20,570 nucleotides of DNA from an uncultured Peptococcaceae bacterium. GTDB lineage: Bacteria > Bacillota > Desulfotomaculia > Desulfotomaculales > Desulfocucumaceae. Shown here in pieces: positions 7,434-15,070 of the stretch. The stretch is from positions 1 to 20,570 of the forward strand of contig CATZDY010000040.1 in the NCBI GenBank assembly GCA_958417755.1, in the 5' to 3' direction. Position 1 is the first letter of the stretch, and every line of letters begins with the position of its first letter. The notes beneath the pieces are model-generated. The model searched no databases. It worked only from the letters and a program-made list of their open reading frames with translations, and was not told the origin of the DNA. The position numbers and the translations under genes were made by a program.

Positions 7434-8509
7434 AAGAACAATGGATGAAAACAAAATATCTGCGGGTAAATCCAGATGAGCCGGAAGGGCAAATCATTAC
7501 AGAAGCTGCCCTTATATTGCGGAAAGGCGGTTTGGTTGCTTTTCCCACGGAAACGGTTTATGGTTTGGGAGCAAATGCCTTGCTGGATAAAGCAGTGAGC
7601 CGTATTTTTAAAGCCAAGGGAAGGCCCCAGGATAATCCTCTGATTGTTCATTTGGCCCAGAAAGAAGCAGCCTATGCTCTGGCTGCTGAAATAACAGAAA
7701 CAGCCAAACAGCTGATGGATGCCTTTTGGCCTGGTCCTTTGACCATTATTGTCAAGCACCAGGGAGTGGTTAGTTCCCATGTTACAGCTGGTCTAAAGAC
7801 AGTGGCCTTGCGCATGCCCAAGCATCCCGTGGCCTTGGCTTTGATAAAGGCTGCCGGTGTTCCAGTGGCAGCGCCCAGCGCCAATCAATCCGGATATCCT
7901 AGCCCTACTTCTGCAGTTCATGTGGCTGCTGATTTGGACGGCCGTATTGATGTTATTTTAGACGGAGGCACAGCAGATGTGGGGTTAGAATCCACGGTGG
8001 TGGATGCCACTGGAACAGTGCCGGTTATTTTGCGTCCTGGGGGCATTACGCCAGAAGAAGTCCAAGGAGTGGTGGGAACAGTATGTTTGGACCCTGCCTT
8101 GGGGCATGACGGGAGGTTTACTGGACGTCCTAAGTCCCCAGGTATGAAGTATCGTCATTACGCTCCAGTTGCTTCTTTGGTGCTGGTGGAAGGACAAGGG
8201 GAGCAAGTAATTCAAAGAATTAAATTATTGTTGCAAGAACAATTGGCCCAGGGGAAACTGGTGGGTATTGTTTGTGCAGAAGAGCATCGTGCTTTTTATC
8301 CTGGAGCAGTGCTTGAGGAGGTCGGAAAACAAGGGGATGTACAGAAGCTAGCGGCCCGTTTGTATGATGCTTTGCGTTCCTTGGATAGGGCAGGGGTTGA
8401 TATTATTTTAGTAGAAGGGGTAAATCCAGTGGGTTTGGGGTTGGCAGTGGCCAATCGTTTGCACAAAGCTGCTGCAAAAATTGTTAATACCAACACAGAT
8501 GGGGAATAA
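7430..8509 (+). CDS. tsaC: Threonylcarbamoyl-AMP synthase, Sua5/YwlC type
   Basis: Makes threonylcarbamoyl-AMP from threonine, bicarbonate and ATP, the first step of t6A37 modification of ANN-decoding tRNAs. At 359 residues it is the long two-domain Sua5 form rather than the short YrdC form. The YrdC domain spans about 20-210, with AFPTETVYGLG, the KxR motif in KAKGRPQDNPL (K63, R65) and SAN at 150-152. The linker SPGMKYRHYAP (236-246) leads into the C-terminal Sua5 domain. ATG 7430 overlaps the prmC stop by 4 bases (ATGA) and has AAGGCAAGGG upstream. An in-frame ATG at 7445 would give a more usual MKTK-type start but has no ribosome binding site. B. subtilis has ywlC in the equivalent gene order. 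Confidence 0.96.
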   Translation: MKEQWMKTKYLRVNPDEPEGQIITEAALILRKGGLVAFPTETVYGLGANALLDKAVSRIFKAKGRPQDNPLIVHLAQKEAAYALAAEITETAKQLMDAFWPGPLTIIVKHQGVVSSHVTAGLKTVALRMPKHPVALALIKAAGVPVAAPSANQSGYPSPTSAVHVAADLDGRIDVILDGGTADVGLESTVVDATGTVPVILRPGGITPEEVQGVVGTVCLDPALGHDGRFTGRPKSPGMKYRHYAPVASLVLVEGQGEQVIQRIKLLLQEQLAQGKLVGIVCAEEHRAFYPGAVLEEVGKQGDVQKLAARLYDALRSLDRAGVDIILVEGVNPVGLGLAVANRLHKAAAKIVNTNTDGE

Positions 8510-8556
8510 AATGTAAGAGACATGCTTTGCTATAAGTAGAAACTTGGAGGTAAAAT

Positions 8557-9102
8557 ATGAGTATACCTGTGTTGGTGTTATTGGCAGTGGCTTTGGGGGC
8601 AGACGCCTTTTCCATGTGCTTGGCCATTGGCATGACTGGTGTCATGTTGCGTCAAATTGTACTGATCAGTGTTACGGTTTTGTTTTTTCATATTGCCATG
8701 CCTTTGTTGGGTTGGTATGTGGGAGAATTGGCAGGAAAGTATATTGGTGATATTGCGGCTATGGTGGGGGCAGTAATTTTGGTTTATCTTGGTTTCAAGA
8801 TGCTAAAAGATGTGATCAAGAAAAACCCTGAGCAATCTCCCCGGATTGCTTTGGTCAATACCTGGGGGCTGTTGGTATTGGCCCTGAGTGTTAGTATGGA
8901 TGCCTTAAGTGTGGGTTTTACCTTAGGGACCCAACAGGTGAATATGATCTTAGCCCCAGCTATTTTTGGGATTGTGGCAGGAGGCATGACCTTTGGCGGT
9001 TTGATGTTAGGCCGCTTTCTAAGTCGAGTGGCTGGTGATAGGGCGCAACTGATAGGTGGGATAATCTTGGTGGGCATTGGAATTAAACTGTTCTTTACCT
9101 AA
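8557..9102 (+). CDS. mntP: Manganese efflux pump MntP (YwlD) family
   Basis: Small integral membrane exporter of the DUF204/MntP family, which removes excess Mn2+. The 181 residues form about six hydrophobic segments. The two family repeats each carry an acidic motif within a membrane helix: GADAFSM near residue 15 and SMDALSVGF near residue 109, matching the Asp positions needed for transport. The start at 8557 has GGAGG (8546-8550) six bases upstream. Only 47 bases separate it from the Sua5 gene, so there is no room for the yybP-ykoY manganese riboswitch that controls mntP in some bacteria; it is probably read from the upstream unit. Its place between ywlC- and ywlE-like genes is the same as in B. 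subtilis. Confidence 0.93.
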   Translation: MSIPVLVLLAVALGADAFSMCLAIGMTGVMLRQIVLISVTVLFFHIAMPLLGWYVGELAGKYIGDIAAMVGAVILVYLGFKMLKDVIKKNPEQSPRIALVNTWGLLVLALSVSMDALSVGFTLGTQQVNMILAPAIFGIVAGGMTFGGLMLGRFLSRVAGDRAQLIGGIILVGIGIKLFFT

Positions 9103-9170
9103 TCCAAAAAAATTGTTAGAAAGAAAAGGGAGCGAAATTTTATATTAAGATAGAAAGAGGAAGAATCAGG

Positions 9171-9623
9171 ATGAAAGTGTTATTTATTTGTACTGGAAAT
9201 ACCTGCCGCAGCAGTATGGCAGAAGCCATGATGCGTTATCATATAGCCAGACGTGGGCTTGCACATACCATAGAGGTCATGTCCGCTGGTACTTGCGCCA
9301 TCCCTGGTGCCCCAGCTTCCCCTCTGGCCATAGAGGTGATGACAGAGCGGGGCTATGCCATACAAGGGCATCAAGCAACTGCATTGGAGCTTTTGCTTTT
9401 GGAACAAGTGGATGTGGTTTTAACCATGACCATGGGACACTATGCTCATGTATTGTCCATGTTTCCTGCTATGAAGGATAAGGTGCATACCTTGGCTGCT
9501 TTTATTGGTATGGGAGAGGATGTCATGGATCCCTTTGGGGGTGATAAAAGAACCTATGAAGCTTGTGCGGATATGTTGGAGGAAATGGTAATTTTTGCTT
9601 TGGACAAGCTTTGTACATCATAA
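9171..9623 (+). CDS. ywlE: Low-molecular-weight phosphatase, YwlE type (probable protein-arginine phosphatase)
   Basis: 150-residue cytoplasmic phosphatase of the LMW-PTP fold. The P-loop CTGNTCRSS (Cys7 nucleophile, Arg13) lies right at the N-terminus, and DPFGG with its Asp (the general acid) lies near residue 120. Thr11 in the P-loop is the residue known in B. subtilis YwlE to favour phosphoarginine over phosphotyrosine, so protein-arginine phosphatase, opposing McsB, is the more likely activity. mcsB itself is not in this window. GAGG (9157-9160) lies ten bases before the ATG. The position after mntP and before rpiB matches the ywlD-ywlE-ywlF order of B. subtilis. Substrate choice is inference from one residue plus synteny. 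Confidence 0.9.
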   Translation: MKVLFICTGNTCRSSMAEAMMRYHIARRGLAHTIEVMSAGTCAIPGAPASPLAIEVMTERGYAIQGHQATALELLLLEQVDVVLTMTMGHYAHVLSMFPAMKDKVHTLAAFIGMGEDVMDPFGGDKRTYEACADMLEEMVIFALDKLCTS

Positions 9624-9969
9624 AAACAGCAAGGGGTCAGGAAGCATTGATACAATCAGAACCATGGGATGTGAAGGATGAAAAATATCCAAGGTTTGCT
9701 TGTATTTTATGAGGCATTTTTTGTGTATCACAAAGGGAAAAGTTTGTTTTTGTAGAAAAATACAACGGATATATGCTAGAGGGTGTTTGCAAGCTTGGAA
9801 ATAAATAAGATACAATAAAGGTGATTGCAGCAAATCAATTTTTTTAGAATCATGGGTTGTTAACAGAAGAAGGGGATGTATTTTCCTTAGCAAGCAATCC
9901 AGCAAGGAGAGCTAGGTTTTCAAACACACTTTGGATAAAAGATTGGTATGATGTGAAAGGGTGATGTTC
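9624..9969. other. 346-base non-coding gap before rpiB
   Basis: AT-rich region with no convincing protein gene. It holds one good promoter candidate (9787-9816), a TG-extended TATGAT (9947-9952) without a matching -35, and no strong terminator hairpin after the phosphatase gene. The only short + strand frame worth noting, 25 codons from ATG 9678, has no spaced ribosome binding site. A leader of about 150 bases before rpiB would follow from the promoter, and I find no clear riboswitch-like stem set in it. Confidence 0.5.
9787..9816 (+). promoter_or_regulatory. Promoter candidate upstream of rpiB-glyA
   Basis: TTGCAA (9787-9792) and TACAAT (9811-9816) are 18 bases apart, each one or two mismatches from the sigma-A consensus. 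It faces rpiB and lies in the only gap longer than 300 bases, a natural start for a new transcription unit (rpiB, glyA and perhaps onward). Confidence 0.5.
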
Positions 9970-10425
9970 TTGCGGATAGCCATAGCCAGTGATCATGGCG
10001 GATTTAAATTAAAAACAGAAATTGTAAAGCATTTACAGCAGAAGAACATTGCATATACGGATTTTGGAGTGGAATCAGAACAATCCGTAGATTATCCTGA
10101 TTATGCATTATTGGTGGCTGAAGGAGTTCGCAGGGGAGAGTATGATCGAGGCATTATTTGCTGTGGTACAGGAATAGGAGTATCCATTGTGGCAAACAAA
10201 GTACCAGGGATACGAGCTGCTCTGTGCCATGATACCTTTTCCGCCAGAGCTTCCAGAGAGCATAATGATGCCAATGTGTTAACATTGGGTGAAAGAATAC
10301 TGGGCCTAGGCTTGGCCATGGATATTGTGGATATCTGGTTAGAATCCGAATTTCAAGGGGGTAGGCATGCCCGTCGCGTGGATAAAATAAAAACAGTGGA
10401 AGCAAAGGACTGGACAAAAGCATAA
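9970..10425 (+). CDS. rpiB: Ribose-5-phosphate isomerase B
   Basis: Interconverts ribulose-5-phosphate and ribose-5-phosphate in the pentose phosphate pathway (RpiB/LacAB fold). It has 151 residues from the proposed start. SDHGG (7-11) is the phosphosugar-binding loop; C65 in CCGTGIG (64-70) is the expected catalytic base of RpiB; HNDANVLTLGER (98-109) is a further signature. The frame is open from GTG 9961 and ATG 9964, but AAAGGGTGAT (about 9956-9965) looks like the Shine-Dalgarno itself. The TTG at 9970 lies at proper distance from it and gives the family-typical start (M-R-I-A-I-A-S-D-H-G-G). The ATG at 9964 remains possible. glyA follows 38 bases later. Confidence 0.95.
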   Translation: MRIAIASDHGGFKLKTEIVKHLQQKNIAYTDFGVESEQSVDYPDYALLVAEGVRRGEYDRGIICCGTGIGVSIVANKVPGIRAALCHDTFSARASREHNDANVLTLGERILGLGLAMDIVDIWLESEFQGGRHARRVDKIKTVEAKDWTKA

Positions 10426-10463
10426 GTTATGAAAATAAAGAAAAGGGGCAGGGGGATTTTAGA

Positions 10464-11708
10464 ATGAGTTTAATGCGCACCTTGAATGAAATGGATCCAG
10501 AGGTAGCCAAGGCCATTGATTTGGAATTGGAAAGACAGCGGAATACCTTGGAACTCATTGCTGCTGAGAATATTGTCAATCAAGCGGTGATGGAAGCCCA
10601 AGGTTCTGTGTTGACCAATAAGTATGCAGAAGGATATGTGGGTAAGCGTTATTATGGAGGCTGTCAGTGTGTAGATATTGTGGAAGACTTGGCCATACAA
10701 AGAGCAAAGGAATTGTTTGGGGCAGAACATGTCAATGTACAACCCCATTCTGGTGCCCAGGCCAATCTTTCAGTATATTTTGCCTTGCTCAATCCTGGTG
10801 ATACCATTTTAGGAATGAATCTGGCCCATGGTGGGCACTTAACCCATGGCAGTCCTTTGAATATATCTGGTAAATATTTTCATATTGTCTCCTATGGGGT
10901 GGAAGAAGATAGCGGTCGGTTGGATTATGATAAAGTGGCTAAAACTGCCATGGAGCATAAGCCTAAAATGATTGTGGCTGGAGCTAGCGCTTATCCTCGG
11001 GAAATTGATTTTGCCCGTTTGGGTGAAATAGCCCAACAAGTGGGTGCCTATCTCATGGTGGATATGGCCCATATTGCGGGGTTGGTGGCAGCAGGTTTAC
11101 ATATGAGTCCCATTCCCTATGCTGATATAGTGACCACCACAACCCATAAAACCCTGCGGGGTCCCAGGGGTGGAATGATTTTATGTCAGCAAAAATACGC
11201 TGCTGCCATCAACAAAGCAGTTTTTCCCGGTATCCAGGGGGGGCCTTTGATGCATGTGATTGCAGCAAAGGCAGTGGCTCTCAAGGATGCCTTGCAACCT
11301 AGTTTTAAAGAATACCAACAAAATATTGTTAAGAATGCTGCTGCTTTGGCCAAAGCATTGTTGGCCCATGGTTTTCATTTGGTCAGTGGGGGTACGGATA
11401 ATCACATGATGTTGGTGGATTTGCGCAGCAAAAATATTTCCGGCCGGGACGCGGAGGAGCTGTTGGATCAAGTGGGCGTGACAGTAAATAAAAACGCCAT
11501 ACCCTTTGATCCCCAACCCCCTATGGTTGCCAGTGGTATTCGGGTGGGGACCCCAGCAGTGACAACCCGGGGGCTAAAGGAGGAAGATATGGCTGTGGTG
11601 GCAGATGTCATGCATCATACCTTAAGTTTCGGAGGAGAGGCAACACATTTGCAACAAGCCAAAGAAATGGCCATTTCCTTATGTAAAAAGTATCCATTGT
11701 ATGCATAG
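10464..11708 (+). CDS. glyA: Serine hydroxymethyltransferase
   Basis: PLP enzyme that converts serine and tetrahydrofolate into glycine and 5,10-methylene-THF, the main one-carbon source for thymidylate and purines. At 414 residues it has normal bacterial length. Visible signatures: the N-terminal LELIAAENI-type block, NKYAEGYVGKRYYGGC, VNVQPHSGAQAN, the PLP-binding lysine K229 in TTTTHKTLRGPRGG, and the C-terminal RVGTPAVTTRG. GGGGG (10451-10455) lies eight bases before the ATG. The gene sits between rpiB and a nucleotide-metabolism gene, as in the B. subtilis order, although the upp gene that follows glyA there is not present here. Confidence 0.98.
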   Translation: MSLMRTLNEMDPEVAKAIDLELERQRNTLELIAAENIVNQAVMEAQGSVLTNKYAEGYVGKRYYGGCQCVDIVEDLAIQRAKELFGAEHVNVQPHSGAQANLSVYFALLNPGDTILGMNLAHGGHLTHGSPLNISGKYFHIVSYGVEEDSGRLDYDKVAKTAMEHKPKMIVAGASAYPREIDFARLGEIAQQVGAYLMVDMAHIAGLVAAGLHMSPIPYADIVTTTTHKTLRGPRGGMILCQQKYAAAINKAVFPGIQGGPLMHVIAAKAVALKDALQPSFKEYQQNIVKNAAALAKALLAHGFHLVSGGTDNHMMLVDLRSKNISGRDAEELLDQVGVTVNKNAIPFDPQPPMVASGIRVGTPAVTTRGLKEEDMAVVADVMHHTLSFGGEATHLQQAKEMAISLCKKYPLYA

Positions 11709-11796
11709 CAAAGATTTGGCAGCTTATTGGCTAAAAACAAAAACAGCCCAATGGGTTTTGGCGTTAAGCAAAGACAGGGAAAAGGGAGCTTAAGAG

Positions 11797-12258
11797 ATGA
11801 AACCGCAAAGACCTTCTTTTGACGAGCTATATATGGAAGTGGTGGAAATTATTGCTCGTCGTTCCACTTGTTTGCGCAAAAAGGTGGGCTCCGTGATTGT
11901 GATGGATAAGCGCATCATTTCCCATGGCTATAATGGAGTGGTGAGCGGGGAAGAACACTGCTGTGATACAGGTCACTGTCTTAAGGATTTAGTTGGGCGG
12001 GAAGATTATAAACCTTGTGTGCATGCAGAGCAAAATGCCATTTGCCTTTGTGCCAAAAGAGGGCTAGGGGTAAAGGGCGGTACCTTGTATGTGAATGCGG
12101 ATGTCTGTGTTACTTGTGCCAAGTTAATCGTAAGTTGTGAAATTCATACTGTGGTGGTAAAGAGGGATTATAAAGGGACCAGCGAGGGAATTGAATTTCT
12201 GAAGCGGCACGGGGTACAAGTGAAACTTTGGCCTCCAGAGGACCAGGTCAGGCAATAG
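11797..12258 (+). CDS. dCMP deaminase family protein
   Basis: Zinc-dependent deaminase of the deoxycytidylate/cytidine deaminase superfamily, likely converting dCMP to dUMP for thymidylate synthesis (ComEB-like). It has 153 residues. The zinc site is H76 with catalytic E78 (CVHAEQNAI), C104 and C107 (VCVTCAK). The residue before C104 is Val where the family has Pro (PCxxC). An N-terminal block with STCLRKKVGSVIV and the extra His/Cys-rich insert HCCDTGHC (54-61) fit the dCMP deaminase subgroup, which often has a second structural zinc. GGGAG (11784-11788) lies eight bases before the ATG. Its closeness to glyA suits a role in dTMP supply. A tRNA adenosine deaminase is less likely given the insert. 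Confidence 0.9.
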   Translation: MKPQRPSFDELYMEVVEIIARRSTCLRKKVGSVIVMDKRIISHGYNGVVSGEEHCCDTGHCLKDLVGREDYKPCVHAEQNAICLCAKRGLGVKGGTLYVNADVCVTCAKLIVSCEIHTVVVKRDYKGTSEGIEFLKRHGVQVKLWPPEDQVRQ

Positions 12259-12310
12259 CAAAGAAAACAAATGTAAAGATATTGTTTGTTGACAAAGTTT
12301 TTGAGGAGTT

Positions 12311-13012
12311 ATGCGGTTGACGAATCAAGGGGTATTGTTTGATATTGGATCGACTTTAATCTCAGGACCGAATGCTTCCCCTGCCAAACAGATCTGCCGT
12401 TTGCTGGGATTAAGCGATACCCATAAAGGTGAAGTGGCGGAGCATATTATGTGTCAAGAGCTTACCGGGCCACAACAGCTATATGAAGAGCTGGCCCGGA
12501 GCTTTTCCATGCCCTTAGGAATAAAGGAACATTTGGAAACCTTATGGCAGACCCAGATATCTTCTGCCAGAGAAATCAAAGGGGCAACCCAAGCAGTATG
12601 CCAAATCAAGCAGCAAGGGCTGAAAGTTGGTTTGGTATCAGATATCTGGTTTCCTTATTACCAATCCTTTCTCCAAGCTTGTCCTCAAATCGCAGCCCAA
12701 GTGGATCAGGTGGTTTTAAGTTTTCAAGAGGGAATTAAAAAGCCTTCTTTGGAGATGTTTCAAAGGGCTTTACAGCGTCTGCAATTGGCGCCTGAAGATA
12801 CCTGGATGGTGGGAGATACCTATGAAAATGACTTGGCCCCAGCCATGGCCTTGGGCATCAAGACTGTTTGGGTATTATGCCGTCCAGACAAGGAATACTC
12901 GGCCATGGCCAAAGTGTTAACCAAACAGTGGAAAAAGCCGGATGTGATATTGGATTCCCTAGGGCAATTGGCTGCTGTTATGTTGGATGAGCAGGGTATC
13001 ATTGCCAAATAA
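12311..13012 (+). CDS. HAD-superfamily-like protein with altered DxD motif
   Basis: 233-residue cytoplasmic protein with the layout of a haloacid dehalogenase family hydrolase with a C1-type helical cap (about 17-90). Motif I is FDIGSTL: the nucleophile D11 is present, but the second Asp of DxDxT is Gly13. Motif II Ser is S110 (GLVSD), motif III Lys is K144 (IKKPS), and motif IV is GDTYENDL (D169, D174). The loss of the acid/base Asp suggests reduced phosphatase activity or a different chemistry. GAGGAG (12303-12308) is only two bases from ATG 12311, so the in-frame TTG at 12317, eight bases away, may be the real start. Its stop codon (13010-13012) overlaps the AAGGAGG of the next gene, so the two are probably translationally coupled. 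Substrate unknown. Confidence 0.85.
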   Translation: MRLTNQGVLFDIGSTLISGPNASPAKQICRLLGLSDTHKGEVAEHIMCQELTGPQQLYEELARSFSMPLGIKEHLETLWQTQISSAREIKGATQAVCQIKQQGLKVGLVSDIWFPYYQSFLQACPQIAAQVDQVVLSFQEGIKKPSLEMFQRALQRLQLAPEDTWMVGDTYENDLAPAMALGIKTVWVLCRPDKEYSAMAKVLTKQWKKPDVILDSLGQLAAVMLDEQGIIAK

Positions 13013-13023
13013 GGAGGTATGCT

Positions 13024-13629
13024 GTGAAAATCGTCAAAGTTGAAAAACATAGCCAAGAAGAATTAATGGCAAATTTGCGCCAAGTGACCATGTTTACAGA
13101 TTCCCAACAACGGATTTATGCCAATACCTGTATTTCATTGGAACACATCCGTCCAGAATATCTTTCGCCCCCTCAATCCTATGTGCTTACTGGGGAATTG
13201 CAAAAAGTACGCCAATTGCGTTGGGCTTTGCAAGAACATGGGGTGGATTTATTCCACCTAGAAGGTTATGTGACCATATACCGGGAGGATTGGCCCCAGC
13301 CCATTGATGTGATGCCTCCTATTATTGAGGAATCTGTGGAGCAGGACGGATCAGTACATCAAATAGTTTGTGATGGCATGCATAGGGTTTACTTGGCCCG
13401 CTTGGAATGGGTCATTCCCCAGGTGGTTTTCATTCGGGGGATCCCTCGGGAAATGCCCTATTACGCCTTTCCTGTGCAGGGTGGCTGGGATACAGTGGTA
13501 TTACGGGATGATTTGCCAGAAGGATTTATTAAAAAGTGGCATCGCATTGCGCAATATAAAACTTTGTATCGCGATTTTAATTCCGCATTTTGTAATGTAG
13601 GCGGGCCCAGAGGTCATTTTAAAGCATAA
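13024..13629 (+). CDS. Protein of unknown function, possible ParB/sulfiredoxin-like fold
   Basis: 201-residue soluble protein that I cannot assign to a named family. Residues about 95-130 (EDW..PIDVMPPIIEE, then IVCDGMHRVYLAR) resemble the ParB/sulfiredoxin fold, in which a D-G-x-H-R-like motif binds nucleotide phosphate (D117, G118, H120, R121); this is a weak similarity judged by eye. The C-terminus holds a striking conserved-looking block, YRDFNSAFCNVGGPRGH (183-198). There is no signal peptide or membrane segment. The start is GTG 13024, six bases after AAGGAGG (13011-13017), which overlaps the stop of the HAD-like gene. That coupling suggests a shared task. wecB follows after 43 bases, so a link to sugar-nucleotide or surface-polymer metabolism is possible but unproven. 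Confidence 0.72.
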   Translation: MKIVKVEKHSQEELMANLRQVTMFTDSQQRIYANTCISLEHIRPEYLSPPQSYVLTGELQKVRQLRWALQEHGVDLFHLEGYVTIYREDWPQPIDVMPPIIEESVEQDGSVHQIVCDGMHRVYLARLEWVIPQVVFIRGIPREMPYYAFPVQGGWDTVVLRDDLPEGFIKKWHRIAQYKTLYRDFNSAFCNVGGPRGHFKA

Positions 13630-13672
13630 TTGGAATCATGATGTATGGTTTTCCATTTTTAGGGGGATTGTA

Positions 13673-14824
13673 GTGATAAAGGTATTGGTTGTATTTGGAA
13701 CAAGGCCTGAGGCTATTAAAATGGCCCCATTGGTCAAGGAATTAAAACAGTATCCCCAGCAGATACAGTGTGAGGTGGCAGTAACAGCCCAGCACCGGGA
13801 GATGTTGGACCAGGTGTTACATTTATTTGCAATTCAGCCGGATTATGATTTAAATATCATGCAACCAGGACAATCTTTATTTGATATTACCCAAAGGGCT
13901 TTGTCTGGTTTGGGTAATATCATGGAGCAGGCAAAACCGGATTTGGTTTTGGTACATGGTGATACCACCACCACCTTTGCCGCAGCATTGGCAGGGTATT
14001 ATTTGCAAATTGCTGTGGGTCATGTGGAAGCCGGTTTGCGTACAGGGAACAAATATTCTCCTTTCCCTGAAGAACTAAATCGACATTTGACCGGGGTGTT
14101 GGCAGATATCCATTTTGCTCCTACCCAAGGGGCTAAAATGAATTTATTGCAAGAGGGTATCAAGGCGCAACATATTTTTGTAACAGGCAATACGGTGATT
14201 GATGCTTTGATGAATACTGTGAAGCAACCTTATCACTTTACCCAACCAGTGCTGCAAAAAGTAAGTGCCTTGGAAAATGCCCGCATCATATTGGTTACCA
14301 CCCACCGCCGGGAAAATTTAGGGGAACCCATGCGCCATATTTACCAAGCCTTGGCAGAGGTAGTAAGAAATCATGGGGATGTGCAAGTGGTTTTTCCCAT
14401 GCATAAAAACCCAGTGGTTCGTGCAATGGTGGAAGCTGAGTTGGGAGATTTAGAAAGGGTACATTTGATTGAGCCCTTGGAATATCAGCCTTTTGTTCAC
14501 TTGATGCAAAAATGCACCTTGGTATTAACGGATTCCGGCGGTTTACAGGAGGAAGCTCCTTCCTTGGGTAAACCAGTGTTGGTATTGCGTGATACCACCG
14601 AAAGGCCTGAGGCAGTGGATGCGGGTACTGTGTTATTGGTGGGCACAGGTAAAGATACAGTGTTGCAAGAAACCTGTCGTTTGTTGGATGATCCACAGCA
14701 TTACCAACGTATGAGCGAAGCAGTGAATCCCTATGGAGATGGACAGGCTTCCCAACGGATCAGCCAGTACATTTTATATCATTACGGCATTGATAAGACA
14801 ATGCCCCCAGAATTTGCAATATAA
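13673..14824 (+). CDS. wecB: UDP-N-acetylglucosamine 2-epimerase (non-hydrolysing)
   Basis: Interconverts UDP-GlcNAc and UDP-ManNAc, supplying ManNAc for teichoic acid linkage units or other surface polysaccharides (also named mnaA in Firmicutes). It has 383 residues. Signatures: GTRPEAIKMAP (9-19), VHGDTTTT with D97, GHVEAGLRTG with E119, FPEELNR with E133/E134, H211 in THRRENLG, and DSGGLQEEAPSLGKPVL, matching the catalytic residues of E. coli WecB. Start is GTG 13673, six bases after AGGGGGA (13661-13667). A 7-base GC-rich hairpin spans its stop codon. Genes of this type often precede the atp operon in Clostridia; I know of no functional tie. Confidence 0.96.
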   Translation: MIKVLVVFGTRPEAIKMAPLVKELKQYPQQIQCEVAVTAQHREMLDQVLHLFAIQPDYDLNIMQPGQSLFDITQRALSGLGNIMEQAKPDLVLVHGDTTTTFAAALAGYYLQIAVGHVEAGLRTGNKYSPFPEELNRHLTGVLADIHFAPTQGAKMNLLQEGIKAQHIFVTGNTVIDALMNTVKQPYHFTQPVLQKVSALENARIILVTTHRRENLGEPMRHIYQALAEVVRNHGDVQVVFPMHKNPVVRAMVEAELGDLERVHLIEPLEYQPFVHLMQKCTLVLTDSGGLQEEAPSLGKPVLVLRDTTERPEAVDAGTVLLVGTGKDTVLQETCRLLDDPQHYQRMSEAVNPYGDGQASQRISQYILYHYGIDKTMPPEFAI

Positions 14825-14831
14825 TGGGGGC
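14803..14831 (+). terminator. GC hairpin over the wecB stop, weak terminator candidate
   Basis: GCCCCCA (14803-14809) pairs perfectly with TGGGGGC (14825-14831), with a 15-base loop that includes the wecB stop codon. The 3' flank is TCTTAAC, so the U tract is poor. It lies between wecB and the atp operon, where a transcript boundary is expected. Confidence 0.4.
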
Positions 14832-15042
14832 TCTTAACGCATGGATGGAATATATAAATATTTCCAGGGGTGGATGATAGGGCCAAGAAAACCGTTTAAC
14901 AGGGAAATATGCCCGTTCGCCTGTAAAATTTTTTCATTCCCCTTTTGAAAAAAGTATTTGAAATGTGGAGGAATCAAGAAGTCTATGTAGAACATATTCA
15001 TCTGGGTTGAAGAAAGCAGAATCTTGTTTTTTACCTGGGGAA

Positions 15043-15048
15043 TATAAT
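15043..15048 (+). promoter_or_regulatory. -10-like element before the atp operon
   Basis: A perfect TATAAT lies 22 bases before the atpZ ATG. No good -35 is found at 16-18 bases; the nearest TTG hexamer, TTGTTT (15024-15029), is 13 bases away. If used, the leader would be only about 15 bases. The true atp promoter may lie elsewhere in 14832-15070, where I see no better pair. Confidence 0.3.
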
Positions 15049-15070
15049 AAAGACTTTCTGGTAAAGAGAA

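Noticed and set aside
8510..8556. Possible manganese riboswitch before mntP
   Set aside because: Only 47 bases are available and no yybP-ykoY-like structure is visible.
9678..9755. 25-codon + strand frame in the gap before rpiB
   Set aside because: The GAAGG touches the ATG with no spacing, the peptide is not recognisable, and a frame this short is expected by chance.
12289..12317. TTGACA before the HAD-like gene as a promoter
   Set aside because: A perfect -35 hexamer, but the -10 position falls in the coding start and reads TGCGGT, so there is no matching element.
14967..14990. GGAGG followed by ATG-TAG (start-stop) before atpZ
   Set aside because: The 13-base spacing is too long and a start-stop element cannot be supported from sequence alone.
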